Of a DNA stretch of 64,000 nucleotides, positions 52,093 to 59,237 are shown one piece after another. The stretch's first letter is position 1. Every line of letters starts with the position of its first letter. The notes below the pieces were generated by a model. That model was not told the DNA's origin. It did no database searches and saw only the letters and a list, made by a program, of their open reading frames with translations. This DNA is from Ornithinibacillus xuwenensis (GTDB taxonomy: Bacteria; Bacillota; Bacilli; Bacillales; Amphibacillaceae): positions 62,001 through 126,000 of the forward strand of contig NZ_JBDIML010000003.1 in NCBI RefSeq assembly GCF_039614845.1, written 5' to 3'. The translations under genes were made by a program, and so were the position numbers.

Positions 52093-52404
52093 ACGCATGC
52101 AGCATTAAAGTAATTAATGGCAGGCTGCTCCATTATTAATACCGCTTCAGTTGTCACATTTGAGGGGAATAATAATCTTATCTATTACATAGCAACGAAA
52201 GGGGCCAATATAGGGGTTATCCGAGCTTTAATGAGAAATCACGTTACAAAAGGAGTAAGCGTAAATGCAATTTACCCAGGAAAAATATGGTTACCATTAA
52301 TACCATCTAACTTTTCGGCTAACCAAGTTCCACTCACAATCAATCCAATAGAACGACAAGGTCAATCATTTAAAGTAGCCCAAAATTGTCATAACATTTT
52401 ATAA
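52093..52404 (+). pseudogene. Remnant of a short-chain dehydrogenase gene
   Basis: The frame around ATG 52117 reads GCSIINTASVVTFEGN..YYIATKGANIGVIRAL..KGVSVNAIYPGKIWLPLIPSNFS, the middle third of a classical SDR of the YhdF/YhxC type, including the YxxxK catalytic pair. Upstream, the same frame continues as AALK then TAA then L, where family members have a codon for an aromatic residue. No Rossmann N-terminus precedes it and the C-terminus degenerates (GQSFKVAQNCHNIL). There is no ribosome site. It is a truncated, decayed gene. Confidence 0.85.
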
Positions 52405-52614
52405 AAGTGTTTTGAACCATGTCCTTCGCAACCTCACTATCTTTGACATAGGCAAAAGCTAATCTTACCAATTCATTCCCAATCATTATTTCTTCAAGAA
52501 AATTTCTTTATCATGCTTCTCCTTGTATCCACATCTCTTTATCATACCTATTTGACGAGAAACAACCGACTTTAGTTTCAACGTTATTTTTTCTTTACAA
52601 AATCTTGCACGAAT

Positions 52615-52643
52615 AAAAAAGCCCTCTCCTATTGGAGAAAGCT
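52615..52643 (-). terminator. Terminator of the STM3941-family gene
   Basis: AAGCCCTCTCCT and GGAGAAAGCTT pair imperfectly around ATT. On the minus strand TTTTTTATTC follows, 16 bases after the stop. Nothing else is recognised in 52405-52614. Confidence 0.78.
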
Positions 52644-52658
52644 TCTAATTAGAGGAGT

Positions 52659-53195
52659 TTATACAGAATTAGACTCTCGTTCAATTGCTTTTTGCCAGCG
52701 TTCATTAATTCTCGCAACAAGATCCTCGATGGAACAGTCTAAAATTTTTATCGGTATATTTACTTGTGAGTCCAGAAGTCCTTTATTCAATCGATTCAGC
52801 ATCCTTTTATACTTGGTAGACCGATTAATGATTAGTTCAGGATCATGGGTATAAATACCAAGATAGGTTTGTCTACTAAAATGAACAAAGTCAATGTTAG
52901 CAATTTCCTCCCATTTAATAAGTCCCGCTCCAATGTAGGTAGAATCATCAAGAATCCCTTCATCTGTAATAATGAGAGCTGGTTTTCGATTGAATAGTAC
53001 TTTAATTAAATACATCATACATAATCCAAAAAAAACAAATGTTATCATACCAATAATTATAAATTTCATCCCATCACTACCTGCTTCTGTAAACCCTACA
53101 ACAAATAAAAAGATACCCAATGTAACAAACATCAGACTTAATACACTATATACAATTAACTTTCCTCTTTTTGGATAAATGACAATATCCCCCAT
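52659..53195 (-). CDS. STM3941-family membrane protein
   Basis: The product has 178 residues with AGGAGGC before ATG 53195. Two membrane helices (about 12-33 and 43-65) are followed by a cytosolic PH-like beta domain: PALIITDEGILDDSTYIGAGLIKWEEIANID is the signature of the STM3941 family. The C-terminal helix is IEDLVARINERWQKAIE. The family is widespread and uncharacterised; PH-like folds often bind lipids or act as membrane-stress adaptors. Confidence 0.82.
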   Translation of the reverse strand: MGDIVIYPKRGKLIVYSVLSLMFVTLGIFLFVVGFTEAGSDGMKFIIIGMITFVFFGLCMMYLIKVLFNRKPALIITDEGILDDSTYIGAGLIKWEEIANIDFVHFSRQTYLGIYTHDPELIINRSTKYKRMLNRLNKGLLDSQVNIPIKILDCSIEDLVARINERWQKAIERESNSV

Positions 53196-53290
53196 ATCAC
53201 TAATGCCTCCTAATTTCTTTTATAAAATATTTCATAGTAAATGCAGGGAGAATTTACAGCTTCCCTAACACAGTGTTAATTTGCTAAGGT

Positions 53291-53746
53291 TTATAATTCC
53301 TTGGTCATAAATACGCTATTTGGATCTTCAACGTAGTTAGCAAATGGCCGACAATACTGAAAGCCAAAGCTTGCATATAATCGTCTCGCAGGTTCAAATG
53401 CTGTTATCCTACCGGTTTCTAAACTTAAACGATGATATCCTCGATTACAAGCTTCCTTAATTATGTGCGTTACTATATATTTTGCTACACCTTTTCTTCG
53501 ATGGGAATCGGCTGTACGCATCGATTTAATTTCTCCATGCTTATTATCCAATTGCTTTAGAGCACCACACCCTATTAAATCCTCACCGTCCCACACACTC
53601 CAAAACGTAATTTCTGGTCTCTTTAATTCCTCAACAGCAAGCGCATGTATACTTTCCGGTGGTGAATTTACTGCCATATTATCTAGATGTTCTTGAATAA
53701 AAGCGATAATCTTGTCCCCTGTTAAATCATCTAATACTATTTTCAT
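53291..53746 (-). CDS. GNAT family N-acetyltransferase
   Basis: The product has 151 residues; the ribosome site before ATG 53746 is weak (GGAAAAG). GNAT motif A is GEIKSMRTADSHRRKGVAKYIVTHII with R-R-K-G-V-A, followed by RLSLETGRITAFEPARRLYASFGFQYC. The opening VLDDLTGDKIIAFIQEHLDNM is like B. subtilis YsnE-type acetyltransferases, sometimes linked to small-molecule or auxin acetylation. Acceptor unknown. Confidence 0.87.
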   Translation of the reverse strand: MKIVLDDLTGDKIIAFIQEHLDNMAVNSPPESIHALAVEELKRPEITFWSVWDGEDLIGCGALKQLDNKHGEIKSMRTADSHRRKGVAKYIVTHIIKEACNRGYHRLSLETGRITAFEPARRLYASFGFQYCRPFANYVEDPNSVFMTKEL

Positions 53747-53877
53747 TGTTTCTTTTCCTTTCCATAATTAATTTCTTTATACCAAAACATTAATTCACAT
53801 TTATTATGGCAAACGCCTACTCCAATTAAGGCACTACCCCATATGATAAAGAGAAACTAGAAAAGGTGGTGTTATAA

Positions 53878-53967
53878 ATGAGCGGTTGTGGATATGGAGA
53901 TTCATTTGTATTAATTGTTGTCTTGTTTATACTACTAATCATCGTAGGTGCAGCAGTATATTGCTAG
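53878..53967 (+). CDS. YjcZ-family sporulation micropeptide
   Basis: A 29-residue frame from ATG 53878 with AAAGGTGG nine bases upstream. The product opens MSGCGYGDSF and continues into a hydrophobic helix LIVVLFILLIIVGAAV ending in Tyr-Cys, the hallmark of the YjcZ/YhzC/YczN family of Bacillus sporulation membrane peptides. Most have MSGYGGGFALIVVLFILL; the two Cys here are unusual. A terminator follows directly. Confidence 0.88.
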   Translation: MSGCGYGDSFVLIVVLFILLIIVGAAVYC

Positions 53968-53973
53968 TGTGGT

Positions 53974-54020
53974 AAATGAACAAGGACATCACACCAATGT
54001 CCTTGGTTCATTTATATTTT
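53974..54020. terminator. Terminator between the YjcZ-like gene and the SDR gene
   Basis: AAATGAAC-A-AGGACAT and ATGTCCTT-G-GTTCATTT form a 16-base stem around CACACCA, followed by TATATTTTT. It serves the micropeptide gene and possibly the convergent SDR gene. Confidence 0.82.
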
Positions 54021-54029
54021 TGTGACTTT

Positions 54030-54782
54030 TCACGACTCCTCGTAAATCATCTTTCGCGTCATTCCACCATCCGCGACAAGATTTATGCCTGTTACAAAAT
54101 CATTTTCTTTAGCGGTTAAATATAGACAAGCTCTAGCAATATCCTCTGGTCTTCCAACTCGTTTTGAAAAGTGCTGCTCATGATCAAGCTTGCTTAATGC
54201 CGAATAGTTCCCAGTTTCAATCCAGCCTGGTGAAATAGCATTTACAGTTATATTTTCCTCACTGAACGAAGCAGCAAGTGCATGCGTTATCGCAACGATT
54301 CCACCCTTTGTTGCAGCATATGCTTCTGAATTCGGTTCAGACATCATAGCTCTAGTAGAAGCAATATTTACAATGGATCCGCCCTCTGGATTACCTCGCA
54401 TATACTTTGCTGCTTCACGAGCAGCTATAAAAACACTTCGTAAGTTCGTGTTCATGACATCATCCCACTCTTGAATAGTAAGATCAAAAGGAGATTTAAA
54501 AACAGATTTACCGGCATTATTAATTAATATATCAATTTGACCGTACGTTTGTTTCACCTTATACATCAGGTCTACAATATCACTTTCCTGTCGGACATCA
54601 GTTTTTACAAATAGAGCGATTCCACCAAGCTTCTTTATTAGATGAACTGTTTCATTCCCAGACTTTTCTTCCATATCTGCCACAATAACATTGGCACCTT
54701 CTTCTGCATATGTTAAAGCTACTTGTCTCCCTATACCATTACCAGCGCCAGTTACAACAACTGTTGTATGATTAAATTTCAC
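54030..54782 (-). CDS. SDR-family oxidoreductase
   Basis: The product has 250 residues from GTG 54782 (AAAGGGGAGTG upstream). It is a classical SDR: TGAGNGIGRQVALTYAEEG binds NAD(P), NNAG at residue 89, the Ser in VNIASTRAMM and the YAATKGG Tyr-Lys pair, then ISPGWIETG. The C-terminal DFVTGINLVADGGMTRKM is the glucose-dehydrogenase-like tail. It lies 26 bases after a NUDIX gene on the same strand. Substrate unknown. Confidence 0.9.
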   Translation of the reverse strand: MKFNHTTVVVTGAGNGIGRQVALTYAEEGANVIVADMEEKSGNETVHLIKKLGGIALFVKTDVRQESDIVDLMYKVKQTYGQIDILINNAGKSVFKSPFDLTIQEWDDVMNTNLRSVFIAAREAAKYMRGNPEGGSIVNIASTRAMMSEPNSEAYAATKGGIVAITHALAASFSEENITVNAISPGWIETGNYSALSKLDHEQHFSKRVGRPEDIARACLYLTAKENDFVTGINLVADGGMTRKMIYEES

Positions 54783-54808
54783 TTCTTATCACTCCCCTTT
54801 CGTGACGG

Positions 54809-55246
54809 CTACTGCCCACGAATAGCCTTGTTCACTGCCCAAACTTGATGCGCATAAAACATAAGATCCTGCAAATCTTCTAATCGTACCCATGCTAATT
54901 GATGGTCTAATTCAGTTGGTTCTTGTACCTTTTTACCTAATTCAACTATGTAAAAATTGCCGTCATTTAGAATATACTCTTGTTTACTTGAGACAAAATA
55001 ATTCAACGCATTACCAATAAATTGTCCTAATGCAGCTGTATACCCTGTTTCCTCTAACATTTCACGCATAATACATTCCTTATCTGTCTCATTTCTCTCG
55101 ATACCTCCACCTGGAAGAAAATGATATCCTTTTCCATTGTGAACAGTTAATACACAATCCTCATGTGAACTCAAAATGATAACATAGGCTGATTTTCTTC
55201 TAACATAGTTAATATTGGTTAGTTTTTCTCCAAAAGCTGGTTTCAC
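54809..55246 (-). CDS. NUDIX hydrolase
   Basis: The product has 145 residues from GTG 55246 (AAGGAGGA seven bases upstream). The Nudix box is nearly canonical: GGGIERNETDKECIMREMLEETGY (G-x5-E-x7-R-E-x2-E-E-x-G). The remainder is the short mixed alpha/beta fold. Likely an NTP or coenzyme pyrophosphatase with Mg2+; the exact substrate is unknown. It may be cotranscribed with the SDR gene. Confidence 0.9.
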   Translation of the reverse strand: MKPAFGEKLTNINYVRRKSAYVIILSSHEDCVLTVHNGKGYHFLPGGGIERNETDKECIMREMLEETGYTAALGQFIGNALNYFVSSKQEYILNDGNFYIVELGKKVQEPTELDHQLAWVRLEDLQDLMFYAHQVWAVNKAIRGQ

Positions 55247-55295
55247 GCAAATCCTCCTTAATTTCAGTACTTGCTGCTAATTTCTAATAGAAACA

Positions 55296-55961
55296 TTAAG
55301 AGTTGGAATTTATCTGAAGAATATTCCCATCAGGATCTGAAATAAATATTGTATGCCGATTAAGGTTTCGACTGGACATAACCTTATAATTCTCTGTTTC
55401 TAATAATCGGTAGTAGTAGTATATTTTCTCAGCATCACTATTCTTTACGGCCATGGTAAATTTTTGAATAATATTTGATTCATTAGAAGAAAGATTCATG
55501 CTTGTATCATGATTCCTGTCTTTTAATCTTTGTCTTGCTCGATGAAGGGCAGTTTTGATTGATTCATTACGCACTCGCAGCATTTGAGCAATCTCATCTG
55601 ATGTATATTGAAAGACATCCTTTAATGTGACCAGCATTGCCTGGCGTAGTGGCAACTTAGTGTATAAAATTTCTAATAAACTATCCCATTCATTGAAATC
55701 GATAGATTTTCCCAATATTTCTTGTGATTCAACTAGTAGAGGCCGCTTTTTTCTCTTCTCATCAATGAATAGATTTCTAGCTATTGTATAGAAAAACGTG
55801 ATATTAATATCTCTATTTGGGTCCTGTTGATATAATTTAAGATAGCGAAGGATGGTTTCTTGAACTAAATCTTCCGCTAACCATTTCGAATTGGTTAGCG
55901 ACAAACAATAGTAATAGAGTTTTGGCGTAATTTCTTCAAGGGGCATTTCTTGTAGTCTCAT
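55296..55961 (-). CDS. ECF-type RNA polymerase sigma factor with C-terminal extension
   Basis: The product has 221 residues from ATG 55961 (GGAGGG seven bases upstream). Region 2 is YYCLSLTNSKWLAEDLVQETILRYLK..FFYTIARNLFIDEKRKK; region 4 is LPLRQAMLVTLKDVFQYTSDEIAQMLRVRNESIKTALHRARQRLK. After region 4, about 60 residues remain (IIQKFTMAVKNSDAEKIYYYY ... HTIFISDPDGNILQI), a short extension comparable in position to the SnoaL-like domains of ECF41-type factors but truncated. No anti-sigma gene is next to it. A VOC gene lies divergently. Confidence 0.83.
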   Translation of the reverse strand: MRLQEMPLEEITPKLYYYCLSLTNSKWLAEDLVQETILRYLKLYQQDPNRDINITFFYTIARNLFIDEKRKKRPLLVESQEILGKSIDFNEWDSLLEILYTKLPLRQAMLVTLKDVFQYTSDEIAQMLRVRNESIKTALHRARQRLKDRNHDTSMNLSSNESNIIQKFTMAVKNSDAEKIYYYYRLLETENYKVMSSRNLNRHTIFISDPDGNILQINSNS

Positions 55962-56051
55962 TTTACCCTCCAAAAAAAGTAATAAAAATATGTAACTTTC
56001 CTTTTAGTATAAACGTTAGTATACGAATTCGAAAATAAGGAGTGAAGAATT

Positions 56052-56462
56052 TTGTTAAAGATTGGCGGTATTTTTATTCCTGTAACAAACCTAGAGCGTT
56101 CTAAAAAATGGTATGAAGAGAATCTAGGTGTCATTCAGGTTGATGCATGGCAAGAGAATGGTGAAGATCATGGTGTCGACTACATATTTCCAAATGATAC
56201 AACTGGCCTTACATTGATTAAGGTCGAAAAACCTCAGCCAACCGAGTTTACAATAAAAGGAAAGCGTAAAAATGCTTACTATAATTTTGTCGTTGACAAT
56301 ATTCATTATGTTTATGAACACCTTCAGAATAATCAAGTTGAAACAACCAGGATACACGATTATGGTTTAATGAAAGGGTTTGACTTCTTTGATCCTGATG
56401 GCAACCCATTCAGTGTTGTAAGTGAGGAAGAACATTCTCCTCATATTAATAGAGGAAAGTAA
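56052..56462 (+). CDS. VOC/glyoxalase-family protein
   Basis: The product has 136 residues from TTG 56052 (AAGGAGTG upstream). One VOC domain: IGGIFIPVTNLERSKKWYEENLG at the start and FFDPDGNPFSVVSEE at the end. The central EDHGVDYIFP and FNFVVDN-type strands complete the fold. It lies divergent from the ECF sigma factor, whose tail ends in a similar DPDGN string. Function unspecified; generic lyase/dioxygenase/resistance family. Confidence 0.85.
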   Translation: MLKIGGIFIPVTNLERSKKWYEENLGVIQVDAWQENGEDHGVDYIFPNDTTGLTLIKVEKPQPTEFTIKGKRKNAYYNFVVDNIHYVYEHLQNNQVETTRIHDYGLMKGFDFFDPDGNPFSVVSEEEHSPHINRGK

Positions 56463-56475
56463 CTCTTATGGGGCT

Positions 56476-56700
56476 GGGACAAAAGTATTTTTAGCAAGGA
56501 AAAAACGAACAATTATAGCTAGTGCATATATCCCGATCCGGAAATATACTTCGCTTTCCGCGGGCGGCTGGTGAGCCTCCTCGTGCTAACGCACTGTAGG
56601 GTCTCACCGATGCCTTTCCTCCCGCAGGAGTCTACGCATATTTCCGGATCTAGTTTAGTTTATCGTTCGGCTTTTCAGAATTCCCTATTAGTTTTGTCCC
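56476..56700 (-). repeat. Dispersed intergenic repeat, copy 2 (225 bases)
   Basis: This is an inverted copy of the element at 24984-25247, bounded by the same GGGACAAAA/TTTTGTCCC ends. It lacks the 39 bases inserted in copy 1; 264 minus 39 equals its 225 bases. The remaining differences are scattered substitutions. Similarity extends a few bases beyond the inverted repeats (GAGGAA on one side, AGCCCC on the other). No target-site duplication is evident. Confidence 0.88.
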
Positions 56701-56767
56701 TTCCTCTTTATCAAATACCTTCACCAGTAATAACGTGAATTCGTTAAAATGAAAATGTTTTTATCTA

Positions 56768-56992
56768 TTGAATGCTGTGTCTCGATATAAAGTACCTCTG
56801 ATTCCCAGTAACGATACACATTTTTCCTGCGATTTAATTGTTTCCTATTCGGTAAGTAAACTAATAAACCATTATTCGACAGAACATCACATAAATCCTT
56901 CTATACAGAAACAAATTAATACGGACGTTCTCGACAAAAAATCGATTATGAATGTCATAATCGATCTGAATGAAATGATATTATCTTATTGA
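56768..56992 (+). CDS. Doubtful 74-residue hypothetical protein
   Basis: A frame from TTG 56768 to 56992 without a recognisable ribosome site. It overlaps the convergent PepSY gene by 38 bases. The product is polar, with one weak amphipathic helix. Codon use is unremarkable. It may be noise or a decayed gene next to the repeat; I list it only because it fills the gap between two supported features. Confidence 0.25.
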   Translation: MNAVSRYKVPLIPSNDTHFSCDLIVSYSVSKLINHYSTEHHINPSIQKQINTDVLDKKSIMNVIIDLNEMILSY

Positions 56993-57707
56993 AAACCACG
57001 CCATTTTCAAACTCTATTACTTTTAGGTGATTCATAGCTTTTATAAAAACGGATTTATACTTCTCTATCCCATCAGCATTTTTGAAAATAAGAACTCGTT
57101 TTCCTGTACTATCTTCCACTACTTCCATTTGGTATGCCTCTTCATTTATCAGTTCCATGACCTTTTTTAATTCACTATATGATCTTATATCACTTGCATG
57201 AATACTCTCCTCCATAGCCATTGCTTTCTTGAGTACTTCTCCAGTGATAGCATTAACTTCAACAGCAACATTTCCAGCAGTTGTTTCTAATTCTAACTCA
57301 TATACATACTGACTATCCGCTTTATTTAATTGCATTTCCAATACAGATCCTTCTACAACACTTTCCGCAATTTCAATTGCTTGTAGTTCAGGGATTAGAT
57401 TAGAGATTGCTAATGGTTTCATCTCCGTATCCTCCATGTCATCAACTTCATGCTTTTTTTGTATGTGTAAAACTTCTTCATTATATGCATCGAAATAGTT
57501 GCCGTATTCCACTTGTCTCTTTCCCGATTTTATTTCTAACATCATCCCATCCAGTTTTTCCTCAAATACAATGGGGTCCTTCATTCCAAATGCACTGAGA
57601 TACATTTCATTAACCGGCTTTATGTGCTTATAAGAACTAGCAATAACAACTAAAATAGTTGCTAATGCGCCTACAACAATTACTCCGATTCGTACTAATT
57701 GCTTCAT
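56955..57707 (-). CDS. PepSY-domain membrane protein
   Basis: The product has 250 residues with CAGGAGGATATCAATT before ATG 57707. Residues 5-25 form a membrane anchor (VRIGVIVVGALATILVVIA). The extracytoplasmic part contains a PepSY unit near 105-165: AIEIAESVVEGSVLEMQL, YVYELELETTAGNVAVEVNAITGEVLKK. The last 80 residues are mixed. PepSY domains occur in peptidase inhibitors and sensors at the cell surface. The gene is divergent from the RiPP-like cluster, but a link is unproven. Confidence 0.78.
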   Translation of the reverse strand: MKQLVRIGVIVVGALATILVVIASSYKHIKPVNEMYLSAFGMKDPIVFEEKLDGMMLEIKSGKRQVEYGNYFDAYNEEVLHIQKKHEVDDMEDTEMKPLAISNLIPELQAIEIAESVVEGSVLEMQLNKADSQYVYELELETTAGNVAVEVNAITGEVLKKAMAMEESIHASDIRSYSELKKVMELINEEAYQMEVVEDSTGKRVLIFKNADGIEKYKSVFIKAMNHLKVIEFENGVVFNKIISFHSDRL

Positions 57708-57882
57708 AATTGATATCCTCCTGGCTTGTTCTATTTAACTATATCCTTCTATTCTGATAATCAACTAAAAGTGAGATTAGAATTTGATGAGAAAAAGTAC
57801 AGGAGAATTGTATGAAATATTCCCTGGTATATATGGACTAAAATCCGACTAGTTAATGCAAAACTTCGAATTACAGGTAATA

Positions 57883-57907
57883 AATGTTAATTATGGCGAA
57901 TAACATT
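57883..57907. promoter_or_regulatory. Dyad upstream of the candidate RiPP precursor
   Basis: AATGTTA (57883-57889) and TAACATT (57901-57907) are perfect inverted repeats separated by 11 bases, 32 bases before the precursor start codon. The centre-to-centre distance of about 18 bases suits a dimeric regulator. The rest of 57708-57938 is A/T-rich without other clear features. Confidence 0.45.
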
Positions 57908-57938
57908 AAATCATAGTTCATGAGAGGGGGTACATAAT

Positions 57939-58010
57939 ATGAAACTTACTGCAAAGAAAGTTGAAAAGGTAAAGGCAACTGCTGATGCTTGTGCAGGAGC
58001 AGTTTGCTAA
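57939..58010 (+). CDS. Candidate RiPP precursor peptide (23 residues)
   Basis: A 24-codon frame from ATG 57939 with GAGAGGGGG nine bases upstream, ending TAA 58010. The peptide has a Lys-rich start (MKLTAKKVEKVK), then ATADACAGAVC with two Cys and the last residue Cys. A hairpin at 58016 follows and then two genes for RiPP-type enzymes. A short charged leader plus a small Cys/Ala/Gly core encoded just before such enzymes is typical for ribosomal peptide natural products. Leader and core boundaries are guesses; a chance frame is possible but unlikely given its ribosome site. Confidence 0.72.
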   Translation: MKLTAKKVEKVKATADACAGAVC

Positions 58011-58015
58011 TTCCA

Positions 58016-58039
58016 AGGGGCTAATACTTGTTAGCCCCT
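58016..58039 (+). terminator. Intra-operon hairpin between precursor and enzyme genes
   Basis: AGGGGCTAA and TTAGCCCCT form a perfect nine-base stem around TACTTG, six bases after the precursor stop. Only ATCATTG follows, so read-through is expected. Such partial terminators let precursor mRNA exceed enzyme mRNA. Confidence 0.75.
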
Positions 58040-58062
58040 ATCATTGTTGAAAGGAGTCATTT

Positions 58063-59232
58063 ATGAAACCACTATTCAAAGATTTACACCTAATTAACAG
58101 ACTAAATGATACAACGATACGAATTGGGAGTACTGCAGATTCTTCTTTCGATATTGAGGATAAGGATGGTTCTATTTACTTATTGCTTCAGCTATTAAAT
58201 GGCAAGAACACCATAAAGCAAATACATAAATTACTACTTCAAGAAGGTTATCAAGCAATACAAGTAGATGACATAGCTGAATCCATAAACACGCTTAATG
58301 AGTTAGGCTTTATTACAGATATGGAACATTTAGAGCGGTCGAAATTAAATAAAAAGGATATAGAACGTTACAAAGGAAACTTAAATTTTTTTAATTTGTT
58401 TTCCACTTTAAAAGAAAGTCATTATCAAAAGCAAGAAGCTTTATGTGATGCGACAATTACCATCTTAGGAATGGGAGCATTTGGTGCAAACATCCTCATT
58501 CAATTAGCTGGTTTAGGCGTGAAGAATATAAATATTGTTGATTTCGATGAGGTTTGTCTTAGTAATTTAAATCGCCAATTTCTATTTAATGAAAAAAGTA
58601 TCGGACACTTTAAAGTTGAAGAAGCAAGAAAGTTTATTCAAGACTTCAACTCTGATGTTAGGGTTCATCTATATAATCAAGCTATATCAAGAGCCGATGA
58701 TATTAAACCATTAATTGCTGATTCAGACTTCGTTGTGTTGGCAGCCGATCAACCGTATATCATCTTACCTAGGGAGGTAAATAAAGCTTGTGTAGAGATG
58801 GGAATCCCTTTCATTGCTGGTGGATTAACAATTAATAGCGGGCAATTTTTCACGATTATCCCATATGAAAGTGGATGCGTGGATTGTATGCACTTACGCA
58901 ATCTAAAAGTTTCCTCTTCTTATCATCAATCCATTGTCGGATTTTTAGATTCCAATTTTATTCCTCCAAATGCTGCAACTGCTCCTGGGTTAATGATGAC
59001 AACTGGTATGATTGTTTCAGAGGTTATGAAATATATAACCAATACAGAAAAATTGGTATCTCGCGCAAAACTACATAAAATTGATTTCATCACGTTCAAA
59101 TCCGAGACAGGCTATCAATGGGATCGGTATGAAGAAGAATGCCCAACCTGTGGTAATGGCACCCATAATACCTCATTCTTTCAAGATGTGGAGAAAGAAG
59201 ATTACTATTTAAAAGATGTGGTAAGGAGGTAA
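58063..59232 (+). CDS. E1/ThiF-like adenylating enzyme with N-terminal PqqD-like recognition domain
   Basis: The product has 389 residues with AAAGGAGTC before ATG 58063. Residues about 15-90 form a small winged-helix unit (SIYLLLQLLNGKNTIKQIHKLL..VDDIAESINTLNELGFITD), like the PqqD/RRE leader-binding domain. Residues 128-340 are ThiF/MoeB-like: ILGMGAFGANILIQLAGLG (nucleotide loop 136-141), VDFDEVCLSNLNRQFLF with the catalytic Arg171, and LAADQPYI. Zinc Cys pairs are CVDC (272-275) and CPTCG near 361. E1-like enzymes activate peptide C-termini or side chains with ATP, as MccB does. The Cys-ended peptide is the likely substrate. Confidence 0.85.
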   Translation: MKPLFKDLHLINRLNDTTIRIGSTADSSFDIEDKDGSIYLLLQLLNGKNTIKQIHKLLLQEGYQAIQVDDIAESINTLNELGFITDMEHLERSKLNKKDIERYKGNLNFFNLFSTLKESHYQKQEALCDATITILGMGAFGANILIQLAGLGVKNINIVDFDEVCLSNLNRQFLFNEKSIGHFKVEEARKFIQDFNSDVRVHLYNQAISRADDIKPLIADSDFVVLAADQPYIILPREVNKACVEMGIPFIAGGLTINSGQFFTIIPYESGCVDCMHLRNLKVSSSYHQSIVGFLDSNFIPPNAATAPGLMMTTGMIVSEVMKYITNTEKLVSRAKLHKIDFITFKSETGYQWDRYEEECPTCGNGTHNTSFFQDVEKEDYYLKDVVRR

Positions 59233-59237
59233 ACAAG

